This document shows positions 13,836-26,814 of a stretch of 64,000 bases of DNA, in pieces; within the stretch, counting starts at the first letter, position 1, and the number at the start of each line of letters is the position of its first letter. The notes beneath the pieces were generated by a model that was not told the origin of the DNA, did no database searches, and worked only from the letters and a program-made list of their open reading frames with translations. Source of the DNA: Rhipicephalus microplus (taxonomy: Eukaryota; Arthropoda; Arachnida; Ixodida; Ixodidae); the NCBI RefSeq assembly GCF_043290135.1, contig NC_134707.1:142043319-142107318 (forward strand), given 5' to 3'. The position numbers were made by a program, and so were the translations under genes.

Positions 13836-14520
13836 CTAGAAACTCCGCAACTAGAAACTCCCAACTAGAAACTCCACAACTAGAAACTCTGCAGCTAGAA
13901 ACTCCGCAACTAGAAACTCTGCAAATAGAAACTCCGCAACTAGAAACTCCACAACTAGAAACCCCTCAACTATAAACTTCACAACTAGAAACTCAACAAC
14001 TTGAGACTGCGCAACTAGAGACTCCGCAACTAGAAACTCCGCAGCTAGAAACTCCGCAACTAGAAACTCCACAACTTGAAATTCTGCAACTCGAATTTCC
14101 GCAACTAGAAAATCCACAGCTAGAAACTCCACAACTTGAAACACCACAACTAAATACTCCACAACTACAAATTCCACAACTAGAAACTCTACAACTAGAA
14201 ACTCCACAACTAGAAACTCCGCAACTAGAAACTCCACAGCTAGAAACTCCACAACTTGAGACTTCGCAACAAGAAACTCGGCAACTAGAAACTCCACAAC
14301 TTGAATTTCCACAGCTAGAGACTCAACAACTAGAAACTCCTCAACTAAAAGCTCCACAACTAGACACTCCTTAACTAGAAACTCCGCAACTAGAAACCCG
14401 ACAACTAGAAACTCAACAACTAGAAACTCCACAACTAGAAACTCTGCAACTACAAACTCCGCAACCAGAAACTCTGCAAATAGAAACTCCGCAACTAGAA
14501 ACTCCACAGCTTGAAACCCC

Positions 14521-15975
14521 TCAACTCATGAACTTCACAACTAGAAACTCAACAACTAGAGACTGCACAACTAGAGACTCCGCAACCAGAAACTCCGCAG
14601 CTAGAAACTCCGACCTTAGAAAATCCATAACTATAAACTCAAGTAGAAACTCCCCAACTGGAAACTCCCCAACTAGAAACTCCACAGCTAGAAACCCCAA
14701 CACTATAAACTTCACAACTAGCAACTCAACAACTAGAGACTGCACAACTAGAACCTCCACCACTAGAAACTCCACAACTACGAACCTCACAACTAGAAAC
14801 TCAACAACTAGAAACTCCAAAACTGGAAACTCCACAGCCAGAAACTCCACAACTAGAAACACCACATCTAGAAACTCCGCAACAACAAACTCTGCAACTA
14901 GAAACTCCACAACTAGAATTTCCACAGCTAGAGACTCAACAACTAGAAACTCCTCAAGTAAAAGCTCCACAACTAGACACTCCTTAACTAGAAACTCCGC
15001 AACTAGAAACCCGACAACTAACAACTCAACAACTAGAAACTCCACAACTAGAAACTCTGCAACTAGAAACTCCGCAACCAGAAACTCTGCAAATAGAAAC
15101 TCCGCAACTAGAAACTCCACAGCTTGAAACCCCTCAACTATAAACTTCACAACTAGAAACTCAACAACTAGAGACTGCACAACTAGAGACTCCGCAACCA
15201 GAAACTCTGCAGCTAGAAACTCCGACCTTAGAAAATCCACAACTATAAACTCAAGTAGAAACTCCCCAACTGGAAACTCCCCAACTAGAAACTCCACAGC
15301 TAGAAACCCCAACACTATAAACTTCAAAACTAGCAACTCAACAACTAGAGACTGCACAACTAGAGACTCCGTCACTTGAAACTCCACAGCTAGAAACTCC
15401 ACAACTAGATAATCCACAACTACAAATTCCACAAGTAGAAACTCCACAACTGGAAACTCCGCAACTAGAAACTCTGCAACTACAAACTTTACAGTTAGAA
15501 ACTCCACAACTTGAGACTTCGCAAATAGAAACTCGTCAACTGGAAACTCAACCACTAGAAACTCCACAGCTGGAAACTCCACAACCAGAAACTCCACAAC
15601 TTGAAACCCGACAAGTAGATACTCCACAACTTGAAACACCACAACTAGATACTTCACAACTACAAATTCCGCAAGTAGAAACTCCACAACTAGAAACTCC
15701 GCAACTAGAAACTCCCCAACTAGAAACTCCACAACTAGAATCTCTGCAACTAGAAACTCCGCAACTAGAAACTGTGACACTAGAAACTCCGCAACTAGAA
15801 ACTCCACAGCTAGAAACCCCACAACTATAAACTTCACAACTAGCAACTCAACAACTAGAGACTGCACAACTAGAGACTCCGCAACTAGAAACTCCACAGC
15901 TAGTAACTCCGCAACTAGAAACTCCACAACTTGAAACTCCGCCACTAGAATCTCCACAACTAGAAAACTCCGCAA
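14521..15975 (-). other. Longest open frame (484 codons); repeat artefact, not called a gene
   Basis: The - strand reads as LVVEF/LVAEF pentapeptides for 484 codons because the 15-bp unit holds no stop in this frame. Identical or nearly identical frames lie at 21,531-22,985 and 34,554-36,008. There is no signal peptide, no non-repeat domain and no recognisable upstream control region. The start ATG comes from a CAT variant of an ordinary unit. The + strand is open over the same DNA (14,528-15,127, RNSTT repeats), which is expected for a repeat and not for a gene. If it were translated, the product would be an extremely hydrophobic/acidic alternating peptide resembling a five-residue solenoid. 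I infer no function. Confidence 0.9.
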
Positions 15976-16380
15976 CTATAAACTCTGCCACTAGAAACTC
16001 CGCAACTAGAAACTCCACAGCTAGAAACTCCACAACTTGAAACACCACAACTAGATACTCCACAACTAGAAACTCCACAACTAGAAACTCCACATTTAGA
16101 AACTCCGCAACTAGAAACTCCAAAGCTAGAAACTCCACAACTTGAGACTTCGCAACAAGAAACTCGGTAACTAGAATCTCCACAACTAAAAACTCTGCAA
16201 CTAGAAACTACGCAACTACAAACTCCGCAACTAGAAACTCCACAGCTAGAAACTCCACAACATGAGACTTCGCAATTAGAAACTCGTCAACTAGAAACTC
16301 AACAACTAGAAACTCCACAGCTAGAAACTCCACAACTAGAAACTCCGCAACTTGAGAGTTCGCCACTAGAAACTCCACAA

Positions 16381-16560
16381 CTAGAAACTCCACAACTAGA
16401 GACTCCACAACTAGAAACTACACCACTAGAAATTCCACAACTACAAACCTCACAACAAGAAACTCCACAACTAGAAACTCCACAACTAGAGACTCCACAA
16501 CTAGAAACTACACCACTAGAAATTCCACAACTACAAACCTCACAACTAGAAACTCCATAA
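16381..16560. repeat. 90-bp (six-unit) tandem doublet
   Basis: The rare unit run starting CTAGAAACTACACCA occurs at 16,411 and again at 16,501, exactly 90 bp apart, with the same neighbours. The first copy reads CACAACAAGA at 16,451 where the second reads CACAACTAGA. The doublet recurs at 23,391-23,570 and 36,414-36,593. It is absent from the paralogous places near 26,330, 28,112, 39,353 and 41,135, which carry one copy. Confidence 0.85.
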
Positions 16561-18641
16561 CTAGAAACTTCGCAACTGGAAACTCCACAGCCAGAAACTT
16601 TACAACTAGAAAAACCACATCTAGAAACTCCGCAACAACAAACTCTGCAACTAGAAACTCCACAACTAGAATTTCCACAGCTAGCGACTCAACAACTAGA
16701 GACTCCTCAACTAAAAGCTCCACAACTAGACACTCCACACCTAGAAACTCCGCAACTAGAAATCCGACAACTAGAAACTCAACAACTACAAACTCCACAC
16801 CTATAAATTCCTCAACTTGAAACTCCACAACTAAACTCCACAACTACAAACTCCACAAATAGAAACTCCACAACTAGAAACTCCGCAACTAGAAACTCCC
16901 TTACTAGAACCTCCACAACTAGAAACTCTGCAGCTAGAAACTCCGCAACTAGAAACTCTGCAAATAGAAACTCCGCAACTAGAAGCTCCACAGCTAGAAA
17001 CCCCTCAACTATAAACTTCACAACTAGAAACTCAACAACTAGAGACTGCACAACTAGACACTCCGCAACTAGAAACTCCGCAGCTAGAAACTCTGCAACT
17101 AGAAAATCCACAACTTGAAACTCTGCAACTCTAAACTCTGCAACTAGAAAATCCACAAATATAAACTCAAGTAGAAACTCCCCAACTGGAAACTCCGCAA
17201 CTAGAAACTCCGCAACTAGAAACTCCGCAACTAGAAAATCCACAACTAGAAACTTCAAAACTAGAAACTCCCCAACAAGAAACTCCACAACTAGAAACTC
17301 CACAACTAGAAACTCCACAACTAGAGACTGCACAACTAGAGACTTTGCATTTAGAAACTCCTCAGATAGAAACTACACAACTAGAAACTCCACGACTAGA
17401 GATTCCATAAGTAGAAACTCCACAGCTAAAATTTCCACAACTACAAACCCAACAACTAGAAACTCCACAACTAGGAACTCTGGAAATAGAAAATCTACAA
17501 CAAGGAACTCGAAAACTAAAAACTCCAACTAGAAACTCTACAACTAGAGACTCCACAACTAGGAACTCGAAAATTGAGACTCCGCAACTAGAAACTACAC
17601 AGATTGAAATTCCACAACTAGAAACTCCACAACTGGAAACTCCGCAACTAGAAACTCTGCAACTAGAAACTTTACAGCTAGAAACTCCACAACTTGAGAC
17701 TTCGCAAATAGAAACTCGTCAACTGGAAACTCAACCACTAGAAACTCAACAGCTAGAAACTCCACAACTAGAAACTCCACAACTTGAAACCCAACAAATA
17801 GATACTCCACAACTACAGACTCCACAACTTGAAACACCACAACTAGATACTCCGCAATTACAAATTCCGCAACTAGAAACTCCACAACTAGAAACTCCTC
17901 AAATAAAAACTCCCCACTAGAAACTTCACAACTAGCAACTCAACAACTAGAGACTGCACAACTAGAGACTCCGCCACTAGAAACTCCACACCTAGTAACT
18001 CCGCAACTAGAAACTCCACATACATGAAACTCCGCCACTAGAAGCTCCACAACTAGAAAACTCCGCAACTACAAACTCTGCCACTAGAAACTCCGCAACT
18101 AGAAACTCCACAGCTAGAAACTCCACAACTTGAAACACCACAACTAGATACTCCACAACTACAAATTCCACAACTAGAAACTCCACAACTAGAAACACCA
18201 CATCTAGAAACTCCGCAACAACAAACTCTGCAACCAGAAACTCCACAACTAGAATTTCCACAGCTAGAGACTCAACAACTAGAGGCTCCTCAACTAAAAG
18301 CTCCACAACTAGAAACTCCACAACTAGAAACTCAGCAACTTGAAACCCGACAACTAGAAACTCAACAACTAGAAACTCCACAACTAGAAACTACACAAAT
18401 AGAAACTACACAGCTAGAAACTCCACAACTTGAGACTTCGCAACAAGAAACTTGGCAACTAGAATCTCCACAACTAGAAACTCTGCAACTAGAAACTCCG
18501 CAACTAGAAACTCCACAGCTAGAAACTCCACAACTTGAGACTTCGCAAATAGAAACTCGTCAACTAGAAACTCGATAACTAGAAACTCCACAGCTTGAGA
18601 GTTCGCAACTAGAAACCCCACAACTAGAAACTCCACAACTA

Positions 18642-21600
18642 GAAACTCCGCAACTAGAAACTGCCCAGCTAGAAACTCCACAACTTGAAACACCACAACT
18701 ACATACTCCACAACTACAAATTCCACAACTAGAAACTCCACAACTAAAACACCACATCTAGAATCTCCGCAACAACAAACTCTGCAACTAGAAACTCCAC
18801 AACTAGAATTTCCACAGCTAGAGACTCAACAACTAGAAACTCCTCAACTAAAAGCTCCACAACTAGACACTCCACAACTAGAAACTCCGCAACTAGAAAC
18901 CCGACAACTAGAAACTCAACAACTAGAAACTCCACACCTATAAATTCCTCAACTTGAAACTCCACAACTAAAACTCCACTGCAAGAAACTCCACAACTAG
19001 AAACTCCGCAACTAGAAACTCCCCAACTAGGAACTCCACAACTAGAAACTCTGCAACTAGAAACTCCGCATCTAGAAACTCTGCAAATAGAAACTCCGCA
19101 ACTAGAAACTCCACAGCTAGAAACCCCTCAACTATAAACTTCACAACTAGAAACTCAACAACTAGAGACTGCACAACTAGGGACTCCACAACCAGAAACT
19201 CCGCAGCTAGAAACTCCGACACTAGAAACTCCACAACTTGAAACTCTGCAACTCGAAACTCTGCAACTAGAAAATCCACATTTATAAACTCAAGTAGAAA
19301 CTCCCCAACTGGAAACTCCCCAACTAGAAACTCCATAGCTAGAAACCCCACCACTATAAACTTCACAACTAGCAACTCAACAACTAGAGACTGCACAACT
19401 AGAGACTCCGCAACTAGAAACTCCACAGCTAGAAACTCCACAACTTGATAATCCACAACTACAAATTCCACAACTACAAATTCCACAACTAGAAACTCCA
19501 CAACTGGAAACTCCGCAACTAGAAACTCTGCAACTACAAACTTTACAGTTAGAAACTCCACAACTTGAGACTTCGCAAATAGAAACTCGTCAACTGGAAA
19601 CTCAACCACTAGATACTCCACAGCTAGAAACTCCAATACTAGAAACTCCACAACTTGAAACCCGACAAATAGATACTCCACAACTTGAAACACCACAACT
19701 AGATACTCCACAACTACAAATTCCGCAACTTGAAACTCCACAACTAGAAACTCCGCTACTAGAAACTCCCCAACTAGAAACTCCACAACTAGAATCTCTG
19801 CAACTAGAAACTCCGCAACTAGAAACTGTGCAACTAGAAACTCCGCAGCTAGAAACTCCACAGCTAGAAACCCCACAACTATAAGCTTCACAACTAGCAA
19901 CTCAACAACTGGAGACTGCACAACTAGAGACTCCGCGACTAGAAACTCCACAGCTAGTTACTCAGCAACTAGAAACTCCACAAGTTGAAACTCCGCCCCT
20001 AGCATCTCCGCAACTAGAAAACTCCGCAACTAGAAACTCTGCCACTAGAAACTCCGCAACTAGAAACTCCACAACTGGAAACTCCACAACTTGAAACACC
20101 ACAACTAGATACCCCACAACTACAAATTCCACAACTAGAAACTCCACAAATAGAAACTCCACAACTAGAAACTCCGCAACTAGAAACTCCACAGCTAGAA
20201 ACTCCACAACTTGAGACTTCGCAACAAGAAACTCGGCAACTAGAATCTCCACAACTAGAAACTCTGCAACTAGAAACTCCGCAACTACAAACTCCGCAAC
20301 TAGAAACTCCACAGCTAGAAACTCCACAACTTGAGATTTCGCAAATAGAAAATCGTCAACCATAAACTCAACAACTAGAAACTCCACAGCTAGAAACTCC
20401 ACAACTAGAAACTCCACAACTTGAAAGTTCACCACTAGAAACTCCACAACTAGAAACTCCACAACTAGAGACTCCACAACTAGAAACTCCACCACTAGAA
20501 ATTCCACAACTACAAACCTCACAACTAGAAACTCCACAACTAGAAACTCCGCAACTGGAAACTCCACAGCCAGAAACTCTACAACTAGAAAAACCACATC
20601 TAGAAACTCCGCAACAACAAACTCTGCAACTAGAAACTCCACAACTAGAATTTGCACAGCTAGAGACTCAACAACAAGAGACTCCTCAACTAAAAGCTCC
20701 ACAACTAGACAGTCCACAACTAGAAACTCCGCAACTAGAAACCCAACAACTAGAAACTCAACAACTACAAACTCCACACCTATAAATTCCTCAACTTGAA
20801 ACTCCACAACTAAAACTCCACAACTAGAAACTCCACAACTAGAAACTAGAAACTCCGCAACTAGAAACTCCCAACTAGAAACTCCACAACTAGAAACTCT
20901 GCAGCTAGAAACTCCGCAACTAGAAACTCTGCAAATAGAAACTCCGCAACTAGAAACTCCACAACTAGAAACCCCTCAACTATAAACTTCACAACTAGAA
21001 ACTCAACAACTTGAGACTGCGCAACTAGAGACTCCGCAACTAGAAACTCCGCAGCTAGAAACTCCGCAACTAGAAACTCCACAACTTGAAATTCTGCAAC
21101 TCGAATTTCCGCAACTAGAAAATCCACAGCTAGAAACTCCACAACTTGAAACACCACAACTAAATACTCCACAACTACAAATTCCACAACTAGAAACTCT
21201 ACAACTAGAAACTCCACAACTAGAAACTCCGCAACTAGAAACTCCACAGCTAGAAACTCCACAACTTGAGACTTCGCAACAAGAAACTCGGCAACTAGAA
21301 ACTCCACAACTTGAATTTCCACAGCTAGAGACTCAACAACTAGAAACTCCTCAACTAAAAGCTCCACAACTAGACACTCCTTAACTAGAAACTCCGCAAC
21401 TAGAAACCCGACAACTAGAAACTCAACAACTAGAAACTCCACAACTAGAAACTCTGCAACTACAAACTCCGCAACCAGAAACTCTGCAAATAGAAACTCC
21501 GCAACTAGAAACTCCACAGCTTGAAACCCCTCAACTCATGAACTTCACAACTAGAAACTCAACAACTAGAGACTGCACAACTAGAGACTCCGCAACCAGA

Positions 21601-24600
21601 AACTCCGCAGCTAGAAACTCCGACCTTAGAAAATCCATAACTATAAACTCAAGTAGAAACTCCCCAACTGGAAACTCCCCAACTAGAAACTCCACAGCTA
21701 GAAACCCCAACACTATAAACTTCACAACTAGCAACTCAACAACTAGAGACTGCACAACTAGAACCTCCACCACTAGAAACTCCACAACTACGAACCTCAC
21801 AACTAGAAACTCAACAACTAGAAACTCCAAAACTGGAAACTCCACAGCCAGAAACTCCACAACTAGAAACACCACATCTAGAAACTCCGCAACAACAAAC
21901 TCTGCAACTAGAAACTCCACAACTAGAATTTCCACAGCTAGAGACTCAACAACTAGAAACTCCTCAAGTAAAAGCTCCACAACTAGACACTCCTTAACTA
22001 GAAACTCCGCAACTAGAAACCCGACAACTAACAACTCAACAACTAGAAACTCCACAACTAGAAACTCTGCAACTAGAAACTCCGCAACCAGAAACTCTGC
22101 AAATAGAAACTCCGCAACTAGAAACTCCACAGCTTGAAACCCCTCAACTATAAACTTCACAACTAGAAACTCAACAACTAGAGACTGCACAACTAGAGAC
22201 TCCGCAACCAGAAACTCTGCAGCTAGAAACTCCGACCTTAGAAAATCCACAACTATAAACTCAAGTAGAAACTCCCCAACTGGAAACTCCCCAACTAGAA
22301 ACTCCACAGCTAGAAACCCCAACACTATAAACTTCAAAACTAGCAACTCAACAACTAGAGACTGCACAACTAGAGACTCCGTCACTTGAAACTCCACAGC
22401 TAGAAACTCCACAACTAGATAATCCACAACTACAAATTCCACAAGTAGAAACTCCACAACTGGAAACTCCGCAACTAGAAACTCTGCAACTACAAACTTT
22501 ACAGTTAGAAACTCCACAACTTGAGACTTCGCAAATAGAAACTCGTCAACTGGAAACTCAACCACTAGAAACTCCACAGCTGGAAACTCCACAACCAGAA
22601 ACTCCACAACTTGAAACCCGACAAGTAGATACTCCACAACTTGAAACACCACAACTAGATACTTCACAACTACAAATTCCGCAAGTAGAAACTCCACAAC
22701 TAGAAACTCCGCAACTAGAAACTCCCCAACTAGAAACTCCACAACTAGAATCTCTGCAACTAGAAACTCCGCAACTAGAAACTGTGACACTAGAAACTCC
22801 GCAACTAGAAACTCCACAGCTAGAAACCCCACAACTATAAACTTCACAACTAGCAACTCAACAACTAGAGACTGCACAACTAGAGACTCCGCAACTAGAA
22901 ACTCCACAGCTAGTAACTCCGCAACTAGAAACTCCACAACTTGAAACTCCGCCACTAGAATCTCCACAACTAGAAAACTCCGCAACTATAAACTCTGCCA
23001 CTAGAAACTCCGCAACTAGAAACTCCACAGCTAGAAACTCCACAACTTGAAACACCACAACTAGATACTCCACAACTAGAAACTCCACAACTAGAAACTC
23101 CACATTTAGAAACTCCGCAACTAGAAACTCCAAAGCTAGAAACTCCACAACTTGAGACTTCGCAACAAGAAACTCGGTAACTAGAATCTCCACAACTAAA
23201 AACTCTGCAACTAGAAACTACGCAACTACAAACTCCGCAACTAGAAACTCCACAGCTAGAAACTCCACAACATGAGACTTCGCAATTAGAAACTCGTCAA
23301 CTAGAAACTCAACAACTAGAAACTCCACAGCTAGAAACTCCACAACTAGAAACTCCGCAACTTGAGAGTTCGCCACTAGAAACTCCACAACTAGAAACTC
23401 CACAACTAGAGACTCCACAACTAGAAACTACACCACTAGAAATTCCACAACTACAAACCTCACAACAAGAAACTCCACAACTAGAAACTCCACAACTAGA
23501 GACTCCACAACTAGAAACTACACCACTAGAAATTCCACAACTACAAACCTCACAACTAGAAACTCCATAACTAGAAACTTCGCAACTGGAAACTCCACAG
23601 CCAGAAACTTTACAACTAGAAAAACCACATCTAGAAACTCCGCAACAACAAACTCTGCAACTAGAAACTCCACAACTAGAATTTCCACAGCTAGCGACTC
23701 AACAACTAGAGACTCCTCAACTAAAAGCTCCACAACTAGACACTCCACACCTAGAAACTCCGCAACTAGAAATCCGACAACTACAAACTCAACAACTACA
23801 AACTCCACACCTATAAATTCCTCAACTTGAAACTCCACAACTAAACTCCACAACTACAAACTCCACAAATAGAAACTCCACAACTAGAAACTCCGCAACT
23901 AGAAACTCCCTTACTAGAACCTCCACAACTAGAAACTCTGCAGCTAGAAACTCCGCAACTAGAAACTCTGCAAATAGAAACTCCGCAACTAGAAGCTCCA
24001 CAGCTAGAAACCCCTCAACTATAAACTTCACAACTAGAAACTCAACAACTAGAGACTGCACAACTAGACACTCCGCAACTAGAAACTCCGCAGCTAGAAA
24101 CTCTGCAACTAGAAAATCCACAACTTGAAACTCTGCAACTCTAAACTCTGCAACTAGAAAATCCACAAATATAAACTCAAGTAGAAACTCCCCAACTGGA
24201 AACTCCGCAACTAGAAACTCCGCAACTAGAAACTCCGCAACTAGAAAATCCACAACTAGAAACTTCAAAACTAGAAACTCCCCAACAAGAAACTCCACAA
24301 CTAGAAACTCCACAACTAGAAACTCCACAACTAGAGACTGCACAACTAGAGACTTTGCATTTAGAAACTCCTCAGATAGAAACTACACAACTAGAAACTC
24401 CACGACTAGAGATTCCATAAGTAGAAACTCCACAGCTAAAATTTCCACAACTACAAACCCAACAACTAGAAACTCCACAACTAGGAACTCTGGAAATAGA
24501 AAATCTACAACAAGGAACTCGAAAACTAAAAACTCCAACTAGAAACTCTACAACTAGAGACTCCACAACTAGGAACTCGAAAATTGAGACTCCGCAACTA

Positions 24601-25651
24601 GAAACTACACAGATTGAAATTCCACAACTAGAAACTCCACAACTGGAAACTCCGCAACTAGAAACTCTGCAACTAGAAACTTTACAGCTAGAAACTCCAC
24701 AACTTGAGACTTCGCAAATAGAAACTCGTCAACTGGAAACTCAACCACTAGAAACTCAACAGCTAGAAACTCCACAACTAGAAACTCCACAACTTGAAAC
24801 CCAACAAATAGATACTCCACAACTACAGACTCCACAACTTGAAACACCACAACTAGATACTCCGCAATTACAAATTCCGCAACTAGAAACTCCACAACTA
24901 GAAACTCCTCAAATAAAAACTCCCCACTAGAAACTTCACAACTAGCAACTCAACAACTAGAGACTGCACAACTAGAGACTCCGCCACTAGAAACTCCACA
25001 CCTAGTAACTCCGCAACTAGAAACTCCACATACATGAAACTCCGCCACTAGAAGCTCCACAACTAGAAAACTCCGCAACTACAAACTCTGCCACTAGAAA
25101 CTCCGCAACTAGAAACTCCACAGCTAGAAACTCCACAACTTGAAACACCACAACTAGATACTCCACAACTACAAATTCCACAACTAGAAACTCCACAACT
25201 AGAAACACCACATCTAGAAACTCCGCAACAACAAACTCTGCAACCAGAAACTCCACAACTAGAATTTCCACAGCTAGAGACTCAACAACTAGAGGCTCCT
25301 CAACTAAAAGCTCCACAACTAGAAACTCCACAACTAGAAACTCAGCAACTTGAAACCCGACAACTAGAAACTCAACAACTAGAAACTCCACAACTAGAAA
25401 CTACACAAATAGAAACTACACAGCTAGAAACTCCACAACTTGAGACTTCGCAACAAGAAACTTGGCAACTAGAATCTCCACAACTAGAAACTCTGCAACT
25501 AGAAACTCCGCAACTAGAAACTCCACAGCTAGAAACTCCACAACTTGAGACTTCGCAAATAGAAACTCGTCAACTAGAAACTCGATAACTAGAAACTCCA
25601 CAGCTTGAGAGTTCGCAACTAGAAACCCCACAACTAGAAACTCCACAACTA
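18642..25651. repeat. 7,010-bp tandem duplication, copy 2
   Basis: Second copy of 11,632-18,641. The match ends near 25,651, where this copy continues GAGACTCCACAAC while copy 1 runs into the start of copy 2 (GAAACTCCGCAAC). The private base at 23,784 is the only difference I found in the open frames compared. It shares with copy 1 several bases that the right 13-kb block lacks, for example at 13,702/20,712 (G, versus C at 33,735). Confidence 0.93.
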
Positions 25652-26814
25652 GAGACTCCACAACTAGAAACTCCACCCCTAGAAACTCCACAATTACGAA
25701 CCTCACAACTAGAAACTCAACAACTAGAAACTCCGCAACTGGAAACTCCACAGCAAGAAACTCCACAACTAGAGACACCACATCTAGAAACTCCGCAACA
25801 ACAAACTCTGCAACTAGAAACTCCACAACTAGAATTTCAACAGCTAGAGACTCAACAACCAGGAACTCCTCAACTAAAAGCTCCACAACTAGACACTCCA
25901 CAACTAGAAACTCCGCAACTGGAAACCCGACAACTAGAAACTCAACAACTAGATACTCGACATCTATAAATTCCTCAACTTGAAACTCCACAACTAAAAC
26001 TCGTCTACTAAAAACTCCACAACTAGAAACTCCGCAACTAAAAACTCCCTAACTAGAAACTCCGCAACTAGAAACTCTGCAACTAGAAACTCCGCAACTA
26101 GAAACTCTGCAAACAGAAACTCCGCAACTATAAACTCCACAGCTAGAAACCCCTCAACTATAAACTTCACAACTAGAAACTCAACAACTAGAGACTGCAC
26201 AACTAGAGACTCCGCAACCAGAAACTCCACAGCTAGAAACTCCACAACTAGAAACTCCGCAACTTGAGAGTTCGCCACTAGAAACTCCACAACTAGAAAC
26301 TCCACAACTAGAGACTCCACAACTAGAAACTACACCACTAGAAATTCCACAACTACAAACCTCACAACTAGAAACTCCATAACTAGAAACTTCGCAACTG
26401 GAAACTCCACAGCCAGAAACTTTACAACTAGAAAAACCACATCTAGAAACTCCGCAACAACAAACTCTGCAACTAGAAACTCCACAACTAGAATTTCCAC
26501 AGCTAGCGACTCAACAACTAGAGACTCCTCAACTAAAAGCTCCACAACTAGACACTCCACACCTAGAAACTCCGCAACTAGAAATCCGACAACTAGAAAC
26601 TCAACAACTACAAACTCCACACCTATAAATTCCTCAACTTGAAACTCCACAACTAAAACTCCACAACTAGAAACTCCACAAATAGAAACTCCACAACTAG
26701 AAACTCCGCAACTAGAAACTCCCTTACTAGAACCTCCACAACTAGAAACTCTGCAGCTAGAAACTCCGCAACTAGAAACTCTGCAAATAGAAACTCCGCA
26801 ACTAGAAGCTCCAC
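22130..26814. repeat. 4.4-4.7-kb internal tandem block, first copy (left 13-kb block)
   Basis: Positions from about 22,130 match 26,814 onward at an offset of 4,684 bp. The offset falls to 4,594 after the 90-bp doublet at 23,391-23,570, to 4,385-4,384 after loss of units near 28,490, and rises to 4,414 after two extra units near 29,980. Landmarks shared in order include the CACATACATG unit near 25,028 and 29,410. Copies differ by whole-unit gains and losses plus substitutions, so the pair is older than the 7-kb pair. Confidence 0.75.

Larger units (their letters stand above)
11632..18641. repeat. 7,010-bp tandem duplication, copy 1
   Basis: Every landmark from about 11,632 to 18,641 recurs exactly 7,010 bp downstream. 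Conceptual translations of the long open frames in both copies are the same except for one residue, from a base change at 16,774 (G) versus 23,784 (C). The junction lies near 18,627-18,642, inside ordinary CAACTAGAAACTCC sequence, as expected for unequal exchange between misaligned units. Confidence 0.93.

Noticed and set aside
14525..14540. ATG within CTCATGAACTTCACAA as a real start codon for the + frame
   Set aside because: It is a 16-bp variant unit copied at 21,535 and 34,558. The frame behind it is pure RNSTT/RNSAT repeat with no other coding sign.
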